The notes under the pieces: generated by a model
Told to the model about the DNA's origin: nothing
What the model saw: only the letters and a program-made list of their open reading frames with translations
Database searches by the model: none
NCBI GenBank assembly: GCA_016873255.1
Contig: VGXR01000011.1
Span: 1-61,092 of the forward strand
Origin: Planctomycetota bacterium
Lineage (GTDB): Bacteria; Planctomycetota; Phycisphaerae; Phycisphaerales; SM1A02
Direction of reading: 5' to 3'
DNA: 61,092 nucleotides
Position numbers and translations under genes: made by a program
Shown here: piece by piece, positions 42,886 through 54,010 of the stretch
How positions within the stretch are numbered: the first letter of the stretch is position 1
How the letters are laid out: each line of letters opens with the position of its first letter

Positions 42886-45290
42886 TTTCGCAGTGCCTCG
42901 TAGTAGATGTGCCGGGCACTCGAGCGCAGGATGACGGCCGTCACGGCGAGCACGGCAAGGAGCAGCAGCCACGCCATCGCCGAGGCGTAGCCCATCTCGT
43001 AGAACTCGAAGCCCTGGTTGAAGAGGTACAGGACGTAGAAGCGCGTCGAGTCGCCCGGCTCGCCGCCCGTCATCACGAACGCCTGCGTGAACACCTGGAA
43101 GCTGCCGATCACCGCCATCAGCACGTTGAAGAGGATCACGGGCCCGAGCATCGGCAGCGTGATCGACGCGAAGCGCCGCACGCGCCCGATGCCGTCAACC
43201 TGCGCAGCCTCGTTCAGCTCGTCGGGGATGCCCTGCAGCCCGGCGAGGTAGATCATCATCGATCCGCCCACGAACCACGCGTTCATGATGGCGAAGGCGG
43301 GCACGCCCCAGATGCCCGCGTCCTTGCCGAACCAGTGCGGCGGCTCCAGCCCGAAGGGCGCGAGCACGGGGCCGAGCAGCTGGTTCATCAGCCCGGCATC
43401 GGAATCGAACACCCAGCGCCACAGGACCGCCACGCCCACGCCCGCCAGCACGCTCGGCAGGTACCACGCCGCGCGGAAGAAGGGAATGCCGAACACCTTC
43501 TGGTTCATCAGCACCGCGGCCGCAAGCGCAAGTCCCTGGCCGAGCGGCACGGCCACCAGCACGTAGTACAGCGTTACCCGGACGCTCGTCCAGAAGCGCG
43601 CGTCCTCCCCGAGGAGCTGCGCATAGTTGCCCCAGCCCACCCACCTTGCCTCGCCGAGCGGCGAGAGCCCGCGCCAGCCGCTGAAGCTCAGGATGAGGGA
43701 CAGCACCACCGGGAACGCCATGAACACCGCGAAGCCCACGATCCACGGCGACGCGAACAGGTAGCCCGCCCGCTCCTCGCGCGCATCCTGAAGCGCAAGC
43801 GCGGTGCCGCGCCGCGCGCGCACCATCCACGCCGCGCCGATCGCAAGCAGCACCGCGATCCCTGCCGTGATCGCGCCCCACGGAACCGGCGGGAACCCGC
43901 CGCGCCCGAGCGGGCTCGCGAGCTCCGCCTTCCAGAGCCGCTCGAAGTCGCCCGCGGCCTCGGCCACGGGCTTGGTGCCGGTCTTCAGCCCTTCGTCGAG
44001 GTTCGACCCGAGCAGCTGCTCGAACTTCGGGTTCGCGGGCCAGTCGATCACGCGCGCCACGGCCACCGCATCGAGGTAGCCGCGGTCGTTCGCGGGCCTC
44101 GCCGCGTCGATGAACGCGTCGCTCTCTGCGGCGCGGCGGTTCGACGGGATGGCAAGCCCGAGCCTCGCCTGCGCCTGCTGCCCCTCCTCGTTGGTCAGCC
44201 AGCGCACAAGCTTCCACGCATCTTCCTTGTGCACGCTCTGCGCGGAGATGCTCCATGACACGGTGAGGATGATGTTGGCGCGCTCGCTCCCGCGCGGGAG
44301 CGGCGCGAAGTCCCAGTCGAAGTCCTTGATGCGCCGGTACTCGGGCACCACCCATCGCCCGAACGGCCCGGCCATGCCCACCTTGCCGGTGGCGAACACC
44401 GCGCTGCCCGTGGCGATCTTGCTGCGGCCGCTCGTGAGCGTCCCCTCCTCGTCATGCCGCCACGCACGCAGCCGGTCGAGTGCCGCGAGCGACCTCGCGT
44501 CGGAAAGCCGCAGCTCGTCCCACGACGCCCCCACCGCATCGCATCCCTCGGTGAACAGGTAGGCGCGCACCATCGCCGGCCAGGTCACGAACTCCGCGCC
44601 GATGTACGGCGCGCCGTCGGGGCCCTTCGCCTTGTGGATGGCGCGTGCCGCCGCGACGAAGTCGTCCCACGTCCAGTCGGCGGCGGGGAAGGGCACGCCC
44701 GCCTGCCGGAAGATGTCCTTGTTGTAGTAGAAGCCGACGATGGTGAAGTCCTTCGGGATCCCCCACAGCGTGCCTTGGCCCGCGTTCGACCCGTCGTACC
44801 GGAACGCATCCACCACCTGCGGGTACAGCTCCTCGAGCCGCAGCGCACCGGGTTCGCCCGACGCGGCGTCCGCCGCCACGAAGCGGTCGAGCGGCTCGAG
44901 CAGCCCCAGGCTCGCGAAGCTCGGGATGCGCTCGTTGCCCACGTAGAAGACGTCAGGCGGCTCGCCCGCGGCCATCATCGTCTGCAGCTTGGTGTAGAAG
45001 CTGCCGGCATCGCCCGGGTTGATGCGCTTGACGCGCAGCCCCGGGTTGGCGGCCTCGAAGTCGCGGAGCGACCGCTCCACGATCTCGTCCTCCTCGGGGC
45101 CGCCCTCGCCGGACCAATGGAGCACCGTGAGCGTGGTGCGCCCGTCCGCGGCCCGCAGGCGGCCCAGCTCGCGCAGTCCCACCCGGGCGAACGCCCAGCA
45201 GACGAGCACCGCCGCGGCCACCACGAGCGCCCTGCGCGCGAGCGTCGCGCATATCCTTGCGAATGCCGCGGCAACGCCATCAGACGTCAT
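42882..45290 (-). CDS. Sugar-binding protein fused to MalF-type permease
   Basis: A single 802-residue chain joins two usually separate proteins. An N-terminal membrane anchor (residues about 20-40) is followed by a periplasmic solute-binding domain (about 50-490; TTLTVLHWSGEGG, PPDVFYVGNERIPSF, WGIPKDFTIVGFYYNKD and FATGKVGMAGPFGRW are typical). A tether helix (ITAGIAVLLAIGAAWMV) comes next, then a complete six-helix permease (about 545-800) with an EAA loop NEAAQVDGIGRVRRF. The binding domain is thus tethered to its own channel. Start at 45290 shares a CATG with the divergent amylase; TATTCT lies seven bases upstream. Confidence 0.9.
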   Translation of the reverse strand: MTSDGVAAAFARICATLARRALVVAAAVLVCWAFARVGLRELGRLRAADGRTTLTVLHWSGEGGPEEDEIVERSLRDFEAANPGLRVKRINPGDAGSFYTKLQTMMAAGEPPDVFYVGNERIPSFASLGLLEPLDRFVAADAASGEPGALRLEELYPQVVDAFRYDGSNAGQGTLWGIPKDFTIVGFYYNKDIFRQAGVPFPAADWTWDDFVAAARAIHKAKGPDGAPYIGAEFVTWPAMVRAYLFTEGCDAVGASWDELRLSDARSLAALDRLRAWRHDEEGTLTSGRSKIATGSAVFATGKVGMAGPFGRWVVPEYRRIKDFDWDFAPLPRGSERANIILTVSWSISAQSVHKEDAWKLVRWLTNEEGQQAQARLGLAIPSNRRAAESDAFIDAARPANDRGYLDAVAVARVIDWPANPKFEQLLGSNLDEGLKTGTKPVAEAAGDFERLWKAELASPLGRGGFPPVPWGAITAGIAVLLAIGAAWMVRARRGTALALQDAREERAGYLFASPWIVGFAVFMAFPVVLSLILSFSGWRGLSPLGEARWVGWGNYAQLLGEDARFWTSVRVTLYYVLVAVPLGQGLALAAAVLMNQKVFGIPFFRAAWYLPSVLAGVGVAVLWRWVFDSDAGLMNQLLGPVLAPFGLEPPHWFGKDAGIWGVPAFAIMNAWFVGGSMMIYLAGLQGIPDELNEAAQVDGIGRVRRFASITLPMLGPVILFNVLMAVIGSFQVFTQAFVMTGGEPGDSTRFYVLYLFNQGFEFYEMGYASAMAWLLLLAVLAVTAVILRSSARHIYYEALRK

Positions 45291-47736
45291 GGATCGAAGA
45301 ATATCAGCGTCATTGGCGGCGGTCCTCCTCGGCATCCAGCCGGGCGCGGCCGCGGCATCGGGTGCCGCCTCGCACTCCGACGCCATACCCGGCGCAGGCG
45401 TACCGCTGCTCAAGGTGCCCGCCGACGAACGGTCGAGCGCCCCGTGCCCGAGCATCCGAGTGCGCTCGCGGCGCGACGGTGGATGGGACGTTCGCTTCAC
45501 GCTGCGCGCGGCCGACGCCCCTGGCGCGAAGTCCGCGCAGGTCGCCGGGTCGTTCACGGGCTGGCAGGGACAGGCCATCTCCATGACGCGCGGAGCCGAC
45601 GGCGGCTACTCGGCGGATGCGGTGGTGCCCGATGGCCGCCACGCGTACAAGTTCATCCTCGATGGCTCGCGGTGGATCGCCGACCCCGCCAATCCCGCGC
45701 GCGCCGACGACCAGAACGGCGGGTTCAACAGCGTGCTCTCCCTCGGTGCAGGTGCCGGGCTCGACCCGTCCTCGGCCCGCCTGGGTGACGGCCGCATCGA
45801 TGGGTCGGCATTCGCGCACCGGCCGGAACGTGCAGCCGACCGCGCCCGGTGCACCGGCGGATGGTCGCTCCGGGCCCGCACGCTTGCCGGGGACGTCCAG
45901 TCCGTGGCGCTTGCCCACGGCGGCCCGGCAGGTTCCCCGCGGCCCATGGCCCGCGCCGGGCGCGACGGCCCCTTCGACGTGTGGGAGGTGTTCCTCCCCG
46001 TCATGGAAGGCGCCCCTTTCCCGTACACCTTTGTCCTCGAGGATGGCTCCGTGACCGTTCGTGACCCCAAGACCTACTCGCTCGATCCTTCCGCCCAGGG
46101 ATTCCGCACGCCCGACTGGGCCAAGGACGCGGTCTGGTACGAGGTGATGGTCGACCGCTTCCGCAACGGCGACCCATCCAACGATCCCGCGGGCACCATC
46201 CCGTGGAAGCACGACTGGTACAAGCCCTTCGGCAAGGAAGGCCATGACGGCCAGACCTTCTACGAGCACTTCGTCTTCTCCCGCTTCGGCGGCGGCGACC
46301 TCCAGGGCCTGCGCCGGAAGCTCCCCTACCTGCGCGAGCTTGGCGTGAACGCGCTGTACCTGATGCCGATGTTCCAGGCGAGCACGCCGCACAAGTACAA
46401 CACCACCAGCTACATCCACGTCGACGAGCATTTCGGGAGCAAGGGCGACTACGCGAAGGCCGCCCTGAACGAGGACATCCTCGATCCGTCCACGTGGACC
46501 TTCACGCCCACGGACCGCCTGTTCCTGGAGTTCATCCGCGAAGCCAAGTCAATGGGCTTCCGCGTGGTGATCGACGGCGTGTTCAACCACGTGGGAACGG
46601 GCCACCCGGCCTTCCAGGACTGCAAGCAGCGGGGCCTTTCGAGCCGCTTCGCCGACTGGTTCGACATCACCTCGTGGGAGCCCTTCAAGTACGAGGCCTG
46701 GTGGGGCTTCAGCGAGCTGCCGGTGTTCCGCAAGGACCCGGAGAAGGGCCTCTCCAGCGCCTCGGCGCGCAAGCACTTGATGGACATCACGCGTCGCTGG
46801 ATGGACCCCGACGGCGACGGCGACCCGCGCGACGGCGTGGACGGATGGCGGCTCGACGTGCCGAACGAGGTGCCGCTGCCCTTCTGGCACGAGTGGTGCC
46901 GCGAGGTGCGCCGCATCAACCCGGACGCGTACATCGTGGGCGAGATCTGGGAGCGCGCGGACCAGTGGCTCGACGGGCGCGCCTTCGACGCCGTGATGAA
47001 CTACGAGTTCGCCAAGCCCGCGGTGCAGTGGGTCATCGACCGCAACCTGCGCATCAAGCCGAGCGAGCTCGACCGCCGCCTCGCGGAGCTGCGCGTCGCG
47101 TACCCGGCCGAGAGCACCTACGCCATGATGAACCTCGTGGACAGCCACGACACCGACCGCGTGGCCAGCATGGCGCTCAACCCCGACCGCCCCTACAACC
47201 AGCAGAACCGCGAGCAGCAGGGCGCCAAGTACGACCCCGCCAAGCCCGGCGAGCCCGAGCGCCGCAAGCAGCGCCTGCTGGCACTGCTGCAGATGACCTA
47301 TGTCGGCGCACCCATGGTGTATTACGGCGACGAGGTGGGGATGTGGGGGTCCAACGACCCCAACAACCGCCGCCCGATGCTGTGGCCCGACCTCGGCCCG
47401 TGGGAAGACCCGCGCGAGTCCATCGACCAGGCGATGCACGCCCATTACCGCGAGGTCATCGCGCTGCGCAACGCGCACCCGGCGCTTCGCACGGGGTCGT
47501 TCCGCACCGTGCTTGCCGACGACGCCCAGGACACGTGGGTGTTCCTGCGCGAGAAGGGCAACGAGCAGGTGCTGGTGGCGCTCAATGCCTCCGATGTCCC
47601 TGCCGCCGTGGCCATCGACTCGCTCGGCGACGGCTGGCACGACGCCTTCGGCACGCCCGGCTTCGCCGACGACGGATTGCGCAAGGCGACGGTGCCCGCC
47701 ATCGGCGGACGCGTCTGGGTCCGCCGCAGCAAGTGA
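45289..47736 (+). CDS. Secreted GH13 alpha-amylase with N-terminal CBM48-like domains
   Basis: An 815-residue exported amylase. The signal peptide (SASLAAVLLGIQPGAAAA) is followed by a CBM48/AMPK-type glycan-binding domain (residues about 65-160; SAQVAGSFTGW, then DGRHAYKFILDG), a second E-set-like domain (about 190-275) and the GH13 barrel (about 285-720). The catalytic triad is D523 in DGWRLDVPNEV, E552 in VGEIWE and D621 in VDSHDTDR. The arrangement fits cyclomaltodextrinase/neopullulanase-type enzymes. It is divergent from the ABC importer and followed 23 bases later by malQ, so its products probably feed both. Confidence 0.92.
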   Translation: MDRRISASLAAVLLGIQPGAAAASGAASHSDAIPGAGVPLLKVPADERSSAPCPSIRVRSRRDGGWDVRFTLRAADAPGAKSAQVAGSFTGWQGQAISMTRGADGGYSADAVVPDGRHAYKFILDGSRWIADPANPARADDQNGGFNSVLSLGAGAGLDPSSARLGDGRIDGSAFAHRPERAADRARCTGGWSLRARTLAGDVQSVALAHGGPAGSPRPMARAGRDGPFDVWEVFLPVMEGAPFPYTFVLEDGSVTVRDPKTYSLDPSAQGFRTPDWAKDAVWYEVMVDRFRNGDPSNDPAGTIPWKHDWYKPFGKEGHDGQTFYEHFVFSRFGGGDLQGLRRKLPYLRELGVNALYLMPMFQASTPHKYNTTSYIHVDEHFGSKGDYAKAALNEDILDPSTWTFTPTDRLFLEFIREAKSMGFRVVIDGVFNHVGTGHPAFQDCKQRGLSSRFADWFDITSWEPFKYEAWWGFSELPVFRKDPEKGLSSASARKHLMDITRRWMDPDGDGDPRDGVDGWRLDVPNEVPLPFWHEWCREVRRINPDAYIVGEIWERADQWLDGRAFDAVMNYEFAKPAVQWVIDRNLRIKPSELDRRLAELRVAYPAESTYAMMNLVDSHDTDRVASMALNPDRPYNQQNREQQGAKYDPAKPGEPERRKQRLLALLQMTYVGAPMVYYGDEVGMWGSNDPNNRRPMLWPDLGPWEDPRESIDQAMHAHYREVIALRNAHPALRTGSFRTVLADDAQDTWVFLREKGNEQVLVALNASDVPAAVAIDSLGDGWHDAFGTPGFADDGLRKATVPAIGGRVWVRRSK
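45298..45303 (-). promoter_or_regulatory. TATTCT -10 box for the importer operon
   Basis: On the minus strand TGATATTCT (45306-45298, an extended -10) sits seven bases before the ATG at 45290, inside the divergent amylase coding region. Confidence 0.5.
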
Positions 47737-47759
47737 CCGCACGCCTGCAAGCATCGCAC

Positions 47760-49220
47760 ATGCCCCGCCGCACTCCCCCCGTCCCCGCCATCTTCGCCCG
47801 TCGACGCGCGGGCGTGCTGCTCCACGTGTCCTCGCTCCCGTCGATGCACGGCATCGGCGACCTGGGCCCTGCCGCGCATGCGTTTGCGGACTGGTGCGCC
47901 GCCGCGGGCCAGTCCATCTGGCAGATGCTGCCCGTTGGTCCGGTCGGCCCGGGCGACTCGCCCTACGCGAGCACGTCGAGCTTCGCGGGCGAACCGCTCT
48001 TCATCAGCCTCGAGGTGCTGGCGGGCGAGGGCCTGCTGCCGCGCGCGGACCTGCGCGCGGGACGCGGCGAGCCCCGTGTCGGCGCGGACGGTCCTGTCGA
48101 CTGGGCCGCCGCGCGACGGTTCAAGGAGCCGCGCCTCCTGCGCGCCTACCAGGCCGCCCGCCGCGGCCGGGGCGGGCTGCCGGCCGCGTTCCGTGCCTTC
48201 ACGCGCCGGCACTCGGCGTGGCTCCCGGGCTGGTGCCGATTCGCGGCGATGCGCCCGGGTGCGTCGCCCGACCCCGACTTCCACGCCTGGCTCCAGTGGC
48301 AGTTCGACCGCCAGTGGACCGCGCTGCGCGAGCACTGCGCGCGGCAGGGCGTCCTGCTCCTCGGCGACGTGCCCATCTTCGTGCCGCTCGACTCCGCGGA
48401 CGTCCAGGACAACCCCCGGCTCTTCCGCCTCGACCGCAACGGCCGTCCCGACGTGGTGACCGGCGTCCCGCCCGACTGCTTCAGCGCCACCGGCCAGCTC
48501 TGGGGGCATCCGCACTACCGCTGGAGCGAGCACCGCCGCACGGGCTTCGCGTGGTGGATCGCACGCATCCGCGAGAACCTCGCACGCTTCGATGCCGTCC
48601 GCATCGACCACTTCGTCGGCTTCGTGCACGCCTACGAGATCCCGGGCCGTGCCACCACCGCGATGCGCGGCACGTGGCGCCCGACGCCGGGGCGCGAACT
48701 CCTCCTGGCGCTCGAGCGCGCGTGCGGGCGGCTGCCGCTCGTTGCCGAGGACCTCGGCGCGGTCACGCCGGAGGTGGTCGCGCTCCGCGAGCGCTTCGGC
48801 CTGCCCGGCATGAAGCTGGTGCACAACGCCTTCTACGGCCCGGGCAGCGGCGACCTCCCGTGCCTCCATCCGGTGGACTGCGTTGCCTACCCGGGCACCC
48901 ACGACAACGACACCACGCTCGGCTGGTGGAAGACCCTGCCGCCCGACGCCCGCGCCCGCTATGCGTCCTACGTGGGCGCCGCGTCGGTCCGCGAGGCCCG
49001 GGCCGGGCTCCCGGGGTCGATGGTCACGGCGACGCTCCAGAGCCCGTCACGGACGGCCATCGTCGCCATGCAGGACCTCCTCGGCCTCGACGGATCGGCG
49101 CGCATGAACACGCCGGGGCTCGGCAGCCGGCAGTGGCGCTGGCGCATGGCGCCGGATGCGCTTCTCGGACTTGATGCGGCTACCATGCGGAATTCCGCGA
49201 TCGCCACCGCCCGCGCGTGA
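47760..49220 (+). CDS. malQ: 4-alpha-glucanotransferase (amylomaltase)
   Basis: A 486-residue GH77 enzyme that transfers and releases glucose units from maltodextrins in the cytoplasm. Characteristic pieces: RRAGVLLHVSSLPS near the start, WQMLPVGPVGPGDSPYAS, GDVPIFVPLDSADV, GVPPDCFSATGQLWGHPHYRW, the nucleophile region AVRIDHFVGFVHAYEIP, VAEDLGAVTPEV with the acid/base glutamate, and PGTHDNDTTLGWW with the third aspartate. No signal peptide. It lies between the amylase and the phosphorylase, both close by, and completes the cytoplasmic breakdown route. Confidence 0.95.
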   Translation: MPRRTPPVPAIFARRRAGVLLHVSSLPSMHGIGDLGPAAHAFADWCAAAGQSIWQMLPVGPVGPGDSPYASTSSFAGEPLFISLEVLAGEGLLPRADLRAGRGEPRVGADGPVDWAAARRFKEPRLLRAYQAARRGRGGLPAAFRAFTRRHSAWLPGWCRFAAMRPGASPDPDFHAWLQWQFDRQWTALREHCARQGVLLLGDVPIFVPLDSADVQDNPRLFRLDRNGRPDVVTGVPPDCFSATGQLWGHPHYRWSEHRRTGFAWWIARIRENLARFDAVRIDHFVGFVHAYEIPGRATTAMRGTWRPTPGRELLLALERACGRLPLVAEDLGAVTPEVVALRERFGLPGMKLVHNAFYGPGSGDLPCLHPVDCVAYPGTHDNDTTLGWWKTLPPDARARYASYVGAASVREARAGLPGSMVTATLQSPSRTAIVAMQDLLGLDGSARMNTPGLGSRQWRWRMAPDALLGLDAATMRNSAIATARA

Positions 49221-49256
49221 ACCGGCGGGGCGTTCGCCCGCACCGTGGTGTCACCC

Positions 49257-51383
<2,127 letters not shown>

Positions 51384-51423
51384 CCGCCTTGGGTCGCGAC
51401 CCCGCCGTCTTCAACGAAGAATC

Positions 51424-51451
51424 GCGGCCGGCACCTGAGGGTGCCGGCCGC
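51424..51451. terminator. Bidirectional terminator hairpin
   Basis: A 12-bp perfect stem GCGGCCGGCACC / GGTGCCGGCCGC around TGAG, between glgP and the convergent PEP-CTERM fragment. Confidence 0.8.
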
Positions 51452-51486
51452 GTTCATTGTCACGGGCAACGCCCGGAGGTGAGGGC

Positions 51487-51815
51487 TTACTTGCGACGAC
51501 GGCCGCCGACGAGGCCGGCGACGCCGAGCAAGGCCACCGCACCCGGCGCGGGCGTCACGGTGTAGGCCAGGAACGGCCCGGCCGTGGAGGCCTCGCCCCA
51601 GCCGTTCGTGGCGGGGGTGCTGCGGCTCAGGTGGTCGACGCCCGGGTCCTTGCCGCCGCCGGAGGTCGCGATGTCGAAGCAGAAGCCGCTGCCCGCCGAG
51701 GGCCCCATGGCCGCCAGCGAGATCTGCCAGGTGACGGTGTTGCCGCTCACCGAGTTGGTGAGGTAGCTCTCCGAGCCCCAGTTCTGCGCCGAGCCCGTCA
51801 ATGACGGGATGTCGA
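51487..51815 (-). pseudogene. 3' remnant of a PEP-CTERM-tailed secreted protein
   Basis: About 109 codons in one frame read as a genuine protein end. First comes a beta-rich piece (FDIPSLTG, then TVTWQISLAAMGPSAGSG and CFDIATSGG), then an exposed linker. The end is TPAPGAVALLGVAGLVGGRRRK, a Pro-Gly-hydrophobic-basic PEP-CTERM-like sorting tail. No start codon or ribosome site fits, and it begins within a few bases of the stop of the upstream amylase. The likeliest reading is the old 3' end of a gene whose front is lost. A translational coupling from the amylase stop cannot be excluded. Confidence 0.65.
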
Positions 51816-51821
51816 ACTTTG

Positions 51822-53852
51822 TTATGGAACAACGCCCCAGTTGGCAAGCAGCGAACCGAGGTCCGCGCCGTTCACCTGCCCGTTGCCGTCGAAGTCGGCC
51901 GCGCCGGCGGTGCCCCACTGCGACAGCAGCATGCCGAGGTCCGCGCCGTTGACGTTGTAGTCGCCGTTCAGGTCGTACCGGCTCGGCGGGCTCTGGCTGT
52001 AGACCACCACCGAGTACGGGCCCACGCGGAAGTTGCAGCTGTGCGACATGCCGTCGTACCCCCACGGGTCCGAGTTCACGTCGAACGCGCCGAAGTTGCC
52101 GTAGTCGGCCGAGTAGCCCACCCAGTCGCTGTTGAAGCGCACCTTCCACGTGCCGCTGCGGGGCACGCCGATCCGGTAGTTGGGGAAGCTGGTGTTGCTG
52201 AAGTTGGCCAGCACCACCACGTCGTCGCCGGCGCCGCCGTTGGACCAGCGGTGGTAGCCGATCACCTTGGAGCCGTTGTTCACGTGGTGCACGTTGGTGA
52301 AGTACCCGCTGAGGCCCTTGGTGACGCCGCCCATGTTGCGGCGCATGCGGATCAGGTCCCGGTACAGCGACTTGATGCCGGCGTACGTGACGTCCTTGCT
52401 CCAGTCGAGGCGGTCCTCGGCGGCGAACCACCCGTCCTCCAGGAACTCCTGCCCCTGGAAGAGCATGGGGATGCCCGGCGACGTGAGCACCAGCGCCGCG
52501 CCGAGGGTCGAGCGCTTGCGGCTGAACCAGCTGCCCGCGTTCCCGGGCCAGATCGTCTCCGGCACGCGCTGCCGCCCATTGGCCACCTCGTCGTGGTTCT
52601 CGGTGTAGATCATCCGCTGCTGCATCGAGGCGTTGAACGACTTCAGGATCGCGTCCCGCACGGAGAACATGTCGCGCGACGAGTCGCTCGAAGCCTCGAT
52701 GGCCGCGCGCACGGGGTATGCGAACGAGCCATCCCACTGCGTATCGAAGCCGGCCCCCCCGGCGCCCGTCGTCTTCGTGAGCCACGCGTTGTCGCCGAGG
52801 TCCTCGGCGATCATCAGCTTGTTCGCTGCGTGCGCGTCGGCGGAGTCGTTGCACCACTGCATCAGGCTCCATCCCTCGGGGATGTCCGGGCCCTGCAGGT
52901 CCACCATGCGGATGAACTTCGTGCCGTCGAACCGCATGCCGTCCATGCGGAACTCCTGCAGCCACATCATCGCGTTGTCGTGGATGTAGCTGCGGACCTC
53001 GCCGCGGCCGTAGTCGGGGCGGGGCCCCCACCAGGTGTCCGACCGCGAGTCCTGGAAGAAGAAGATGCCGCCCTTGTTGTTCAGGCTCCAGCCGTCGTAC
53101 TGCCAGAGGTCCATGTCGGTCGGCCCGAAGTGGTTGTAGACCACGTCGCCCATCACCGCGATGCCGCGGGCGTGAGCCGCGTCGACGAAGGCCTTCAGCG
53201 CGTCCGGGCCCCCGTAGGCGCTCTCCACCGAGAACGGGTGCGCGGGGTTGTAGCCCCAGCTGATGTCGCCGGCGAACTCGTTGACGGGCATCAGCGCGAT
53301 GGCGTTCACGCCGAGGTCACGGAGGTGGTCGAGCTTCTGCGTGGCCGTCGCGAAGGTCCCGGGCATGGCCTGCCCGGTGGGCACGTGGAACGTGCCGACG
53401 TGCAACTCGTACGCGACGATCTCCGTCCAGAAGGGCATCTGGAACGAGTTGGCCTGCCACTGGTACGCGTTCGGGTTGTAGACCACCGAGTTGCCGACCG
53501 AGTTGGTCAGCTGCCGGGCGCGGGCGTCATTCCTGAAGTGCCAGGTCGTGCCGTTGCGGATCGCGAACTTGTACTGCGCGCCCGCAAGCACCAGCGGCAC
53601 GTCGCGCGACCACCAGCCGTTGCCCTCGCTCGTGAGCGGATGGTTGGCCGTGCTCCAGTTGTTGAACGTGCCGACCACGGACACCGCGTTCGCGTTGGGC
53701 GCCCACGTGCGGAAGGTGACGCCGAAGTTGCCAGGCCCGACCGAATACGGCACAGCTCCCACCCCGGACCTTTGCGAAATCTGGCCCTGGGCCATGGGTG
53801 CAAGGAGGACGGCAACCACGGCAGGTCCGACAACGGGGAGCGGGCGAGTCAT
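51822..53852 (-). CDS. Secreted GH13 branching-enzyme-type amylase, dockerin-like tail
   Basis: A 676-residue exported enzyme. A signal peptide (residues 1-24) is followed by a CBM48 domain (about 28-125; [20 protein letters not shown]), a GH13 barrel resembling glycogen branching enzymes and trehalohydrolases (about 135-500), a C-terminal beta domain and two dockerin-like repeats ([18 protein letters not shown] and [18 protein letters not shown]). The triad is D309 in MRFDGT, E350 in AEDLG and D421 in ENHDEV. Branching enzymes are normally cytoplasmic, so export is notable. AAGGA lies ten bases before the ATG at 53852. Confidence 0.9.
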   Translation of the reverse strand: MTRPLPVVGPAVVAVLLAPMAQGQISQRSGVGAVPYSVGPGNFGVTFRTWAPNANAVSVVGTFNNWSTANHPLTSEGNGWWSRDVPLVLAGAQYKFAIRNGTTWHFRNDARARQLTNSVGNSVVYNPNAYQWQANSFQMPFWTEIVAYELHVGTFHVPTGQAMPGTFATATQKLDHLRDLGVNAIALMPVNEFAGDISWGYNPAHPFSVESAYGGPDALKAFVDAAHARGIAVMGDVVYNHFGPTDMDLWQYDGWSLNNKGGIFFFQDSRSDTWWGPRPDYGRGEVRSYIHDNAMMWLQEFRMDGMRFDGTKFIRMVDLQGPDIPEGWSLMQWCNDSADAHAANKLMIAEDLGDNAWLTKTTGAGGAGFDTQWDGSFAYPVRAAIEASSDSSRDMFSVRDAILKSFNASMQQRMIYTENHDEVANGRQRVPETIWPGNAGSWFSRKRSTLGAALVLTSPGIPMLFQGQEFLEDGWFAAEDRLDWSKDVTYAGIKSLYRDLIRMRRNMGGVTKGLSGYFTNVHHVNNGSKVIGYHRWSNGGAGDDVVVLANFSNTSFPNYRIGVPRSGTWKVRFNSDWVGYSADYGNFGAFDVNSDPWGYDGMSHSCNFRVGPYSVVVYSQSPPSRYDLNGDYNVNGADLGMLLSQWGTAGAADFDGNGQVNGADLGSLLANWGVVP

Positions 53853-54010
53853 CGAAGTCTGGTCCTTGTCGTTCGGGGGTACGGTTCGTAAGAGTAGCCC
53901 ACCCCCGGCAATCCGGAAAGGAAATCTGCGATGCGCGTGCCGATCGCCCGGTTTCTGGCGGGCCCGGCCTTTCCCAGGGGGAGACCGCGGGGTTTCGGGA
54001 CCCGGTTCGG

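Noticed and set aside
46494-47759. Upstream extension of the malQ frame
   Set aside because: The amylase coding region in another frame occupies it; malQ homology begins at 47760.
51801-53891. 696-codon plus-strand frame over the secreted amylase
   Set aside because: Antisense to a GH13 enzyme with an intact triad; the composition is Val/His/Arg-rich shadow coding.
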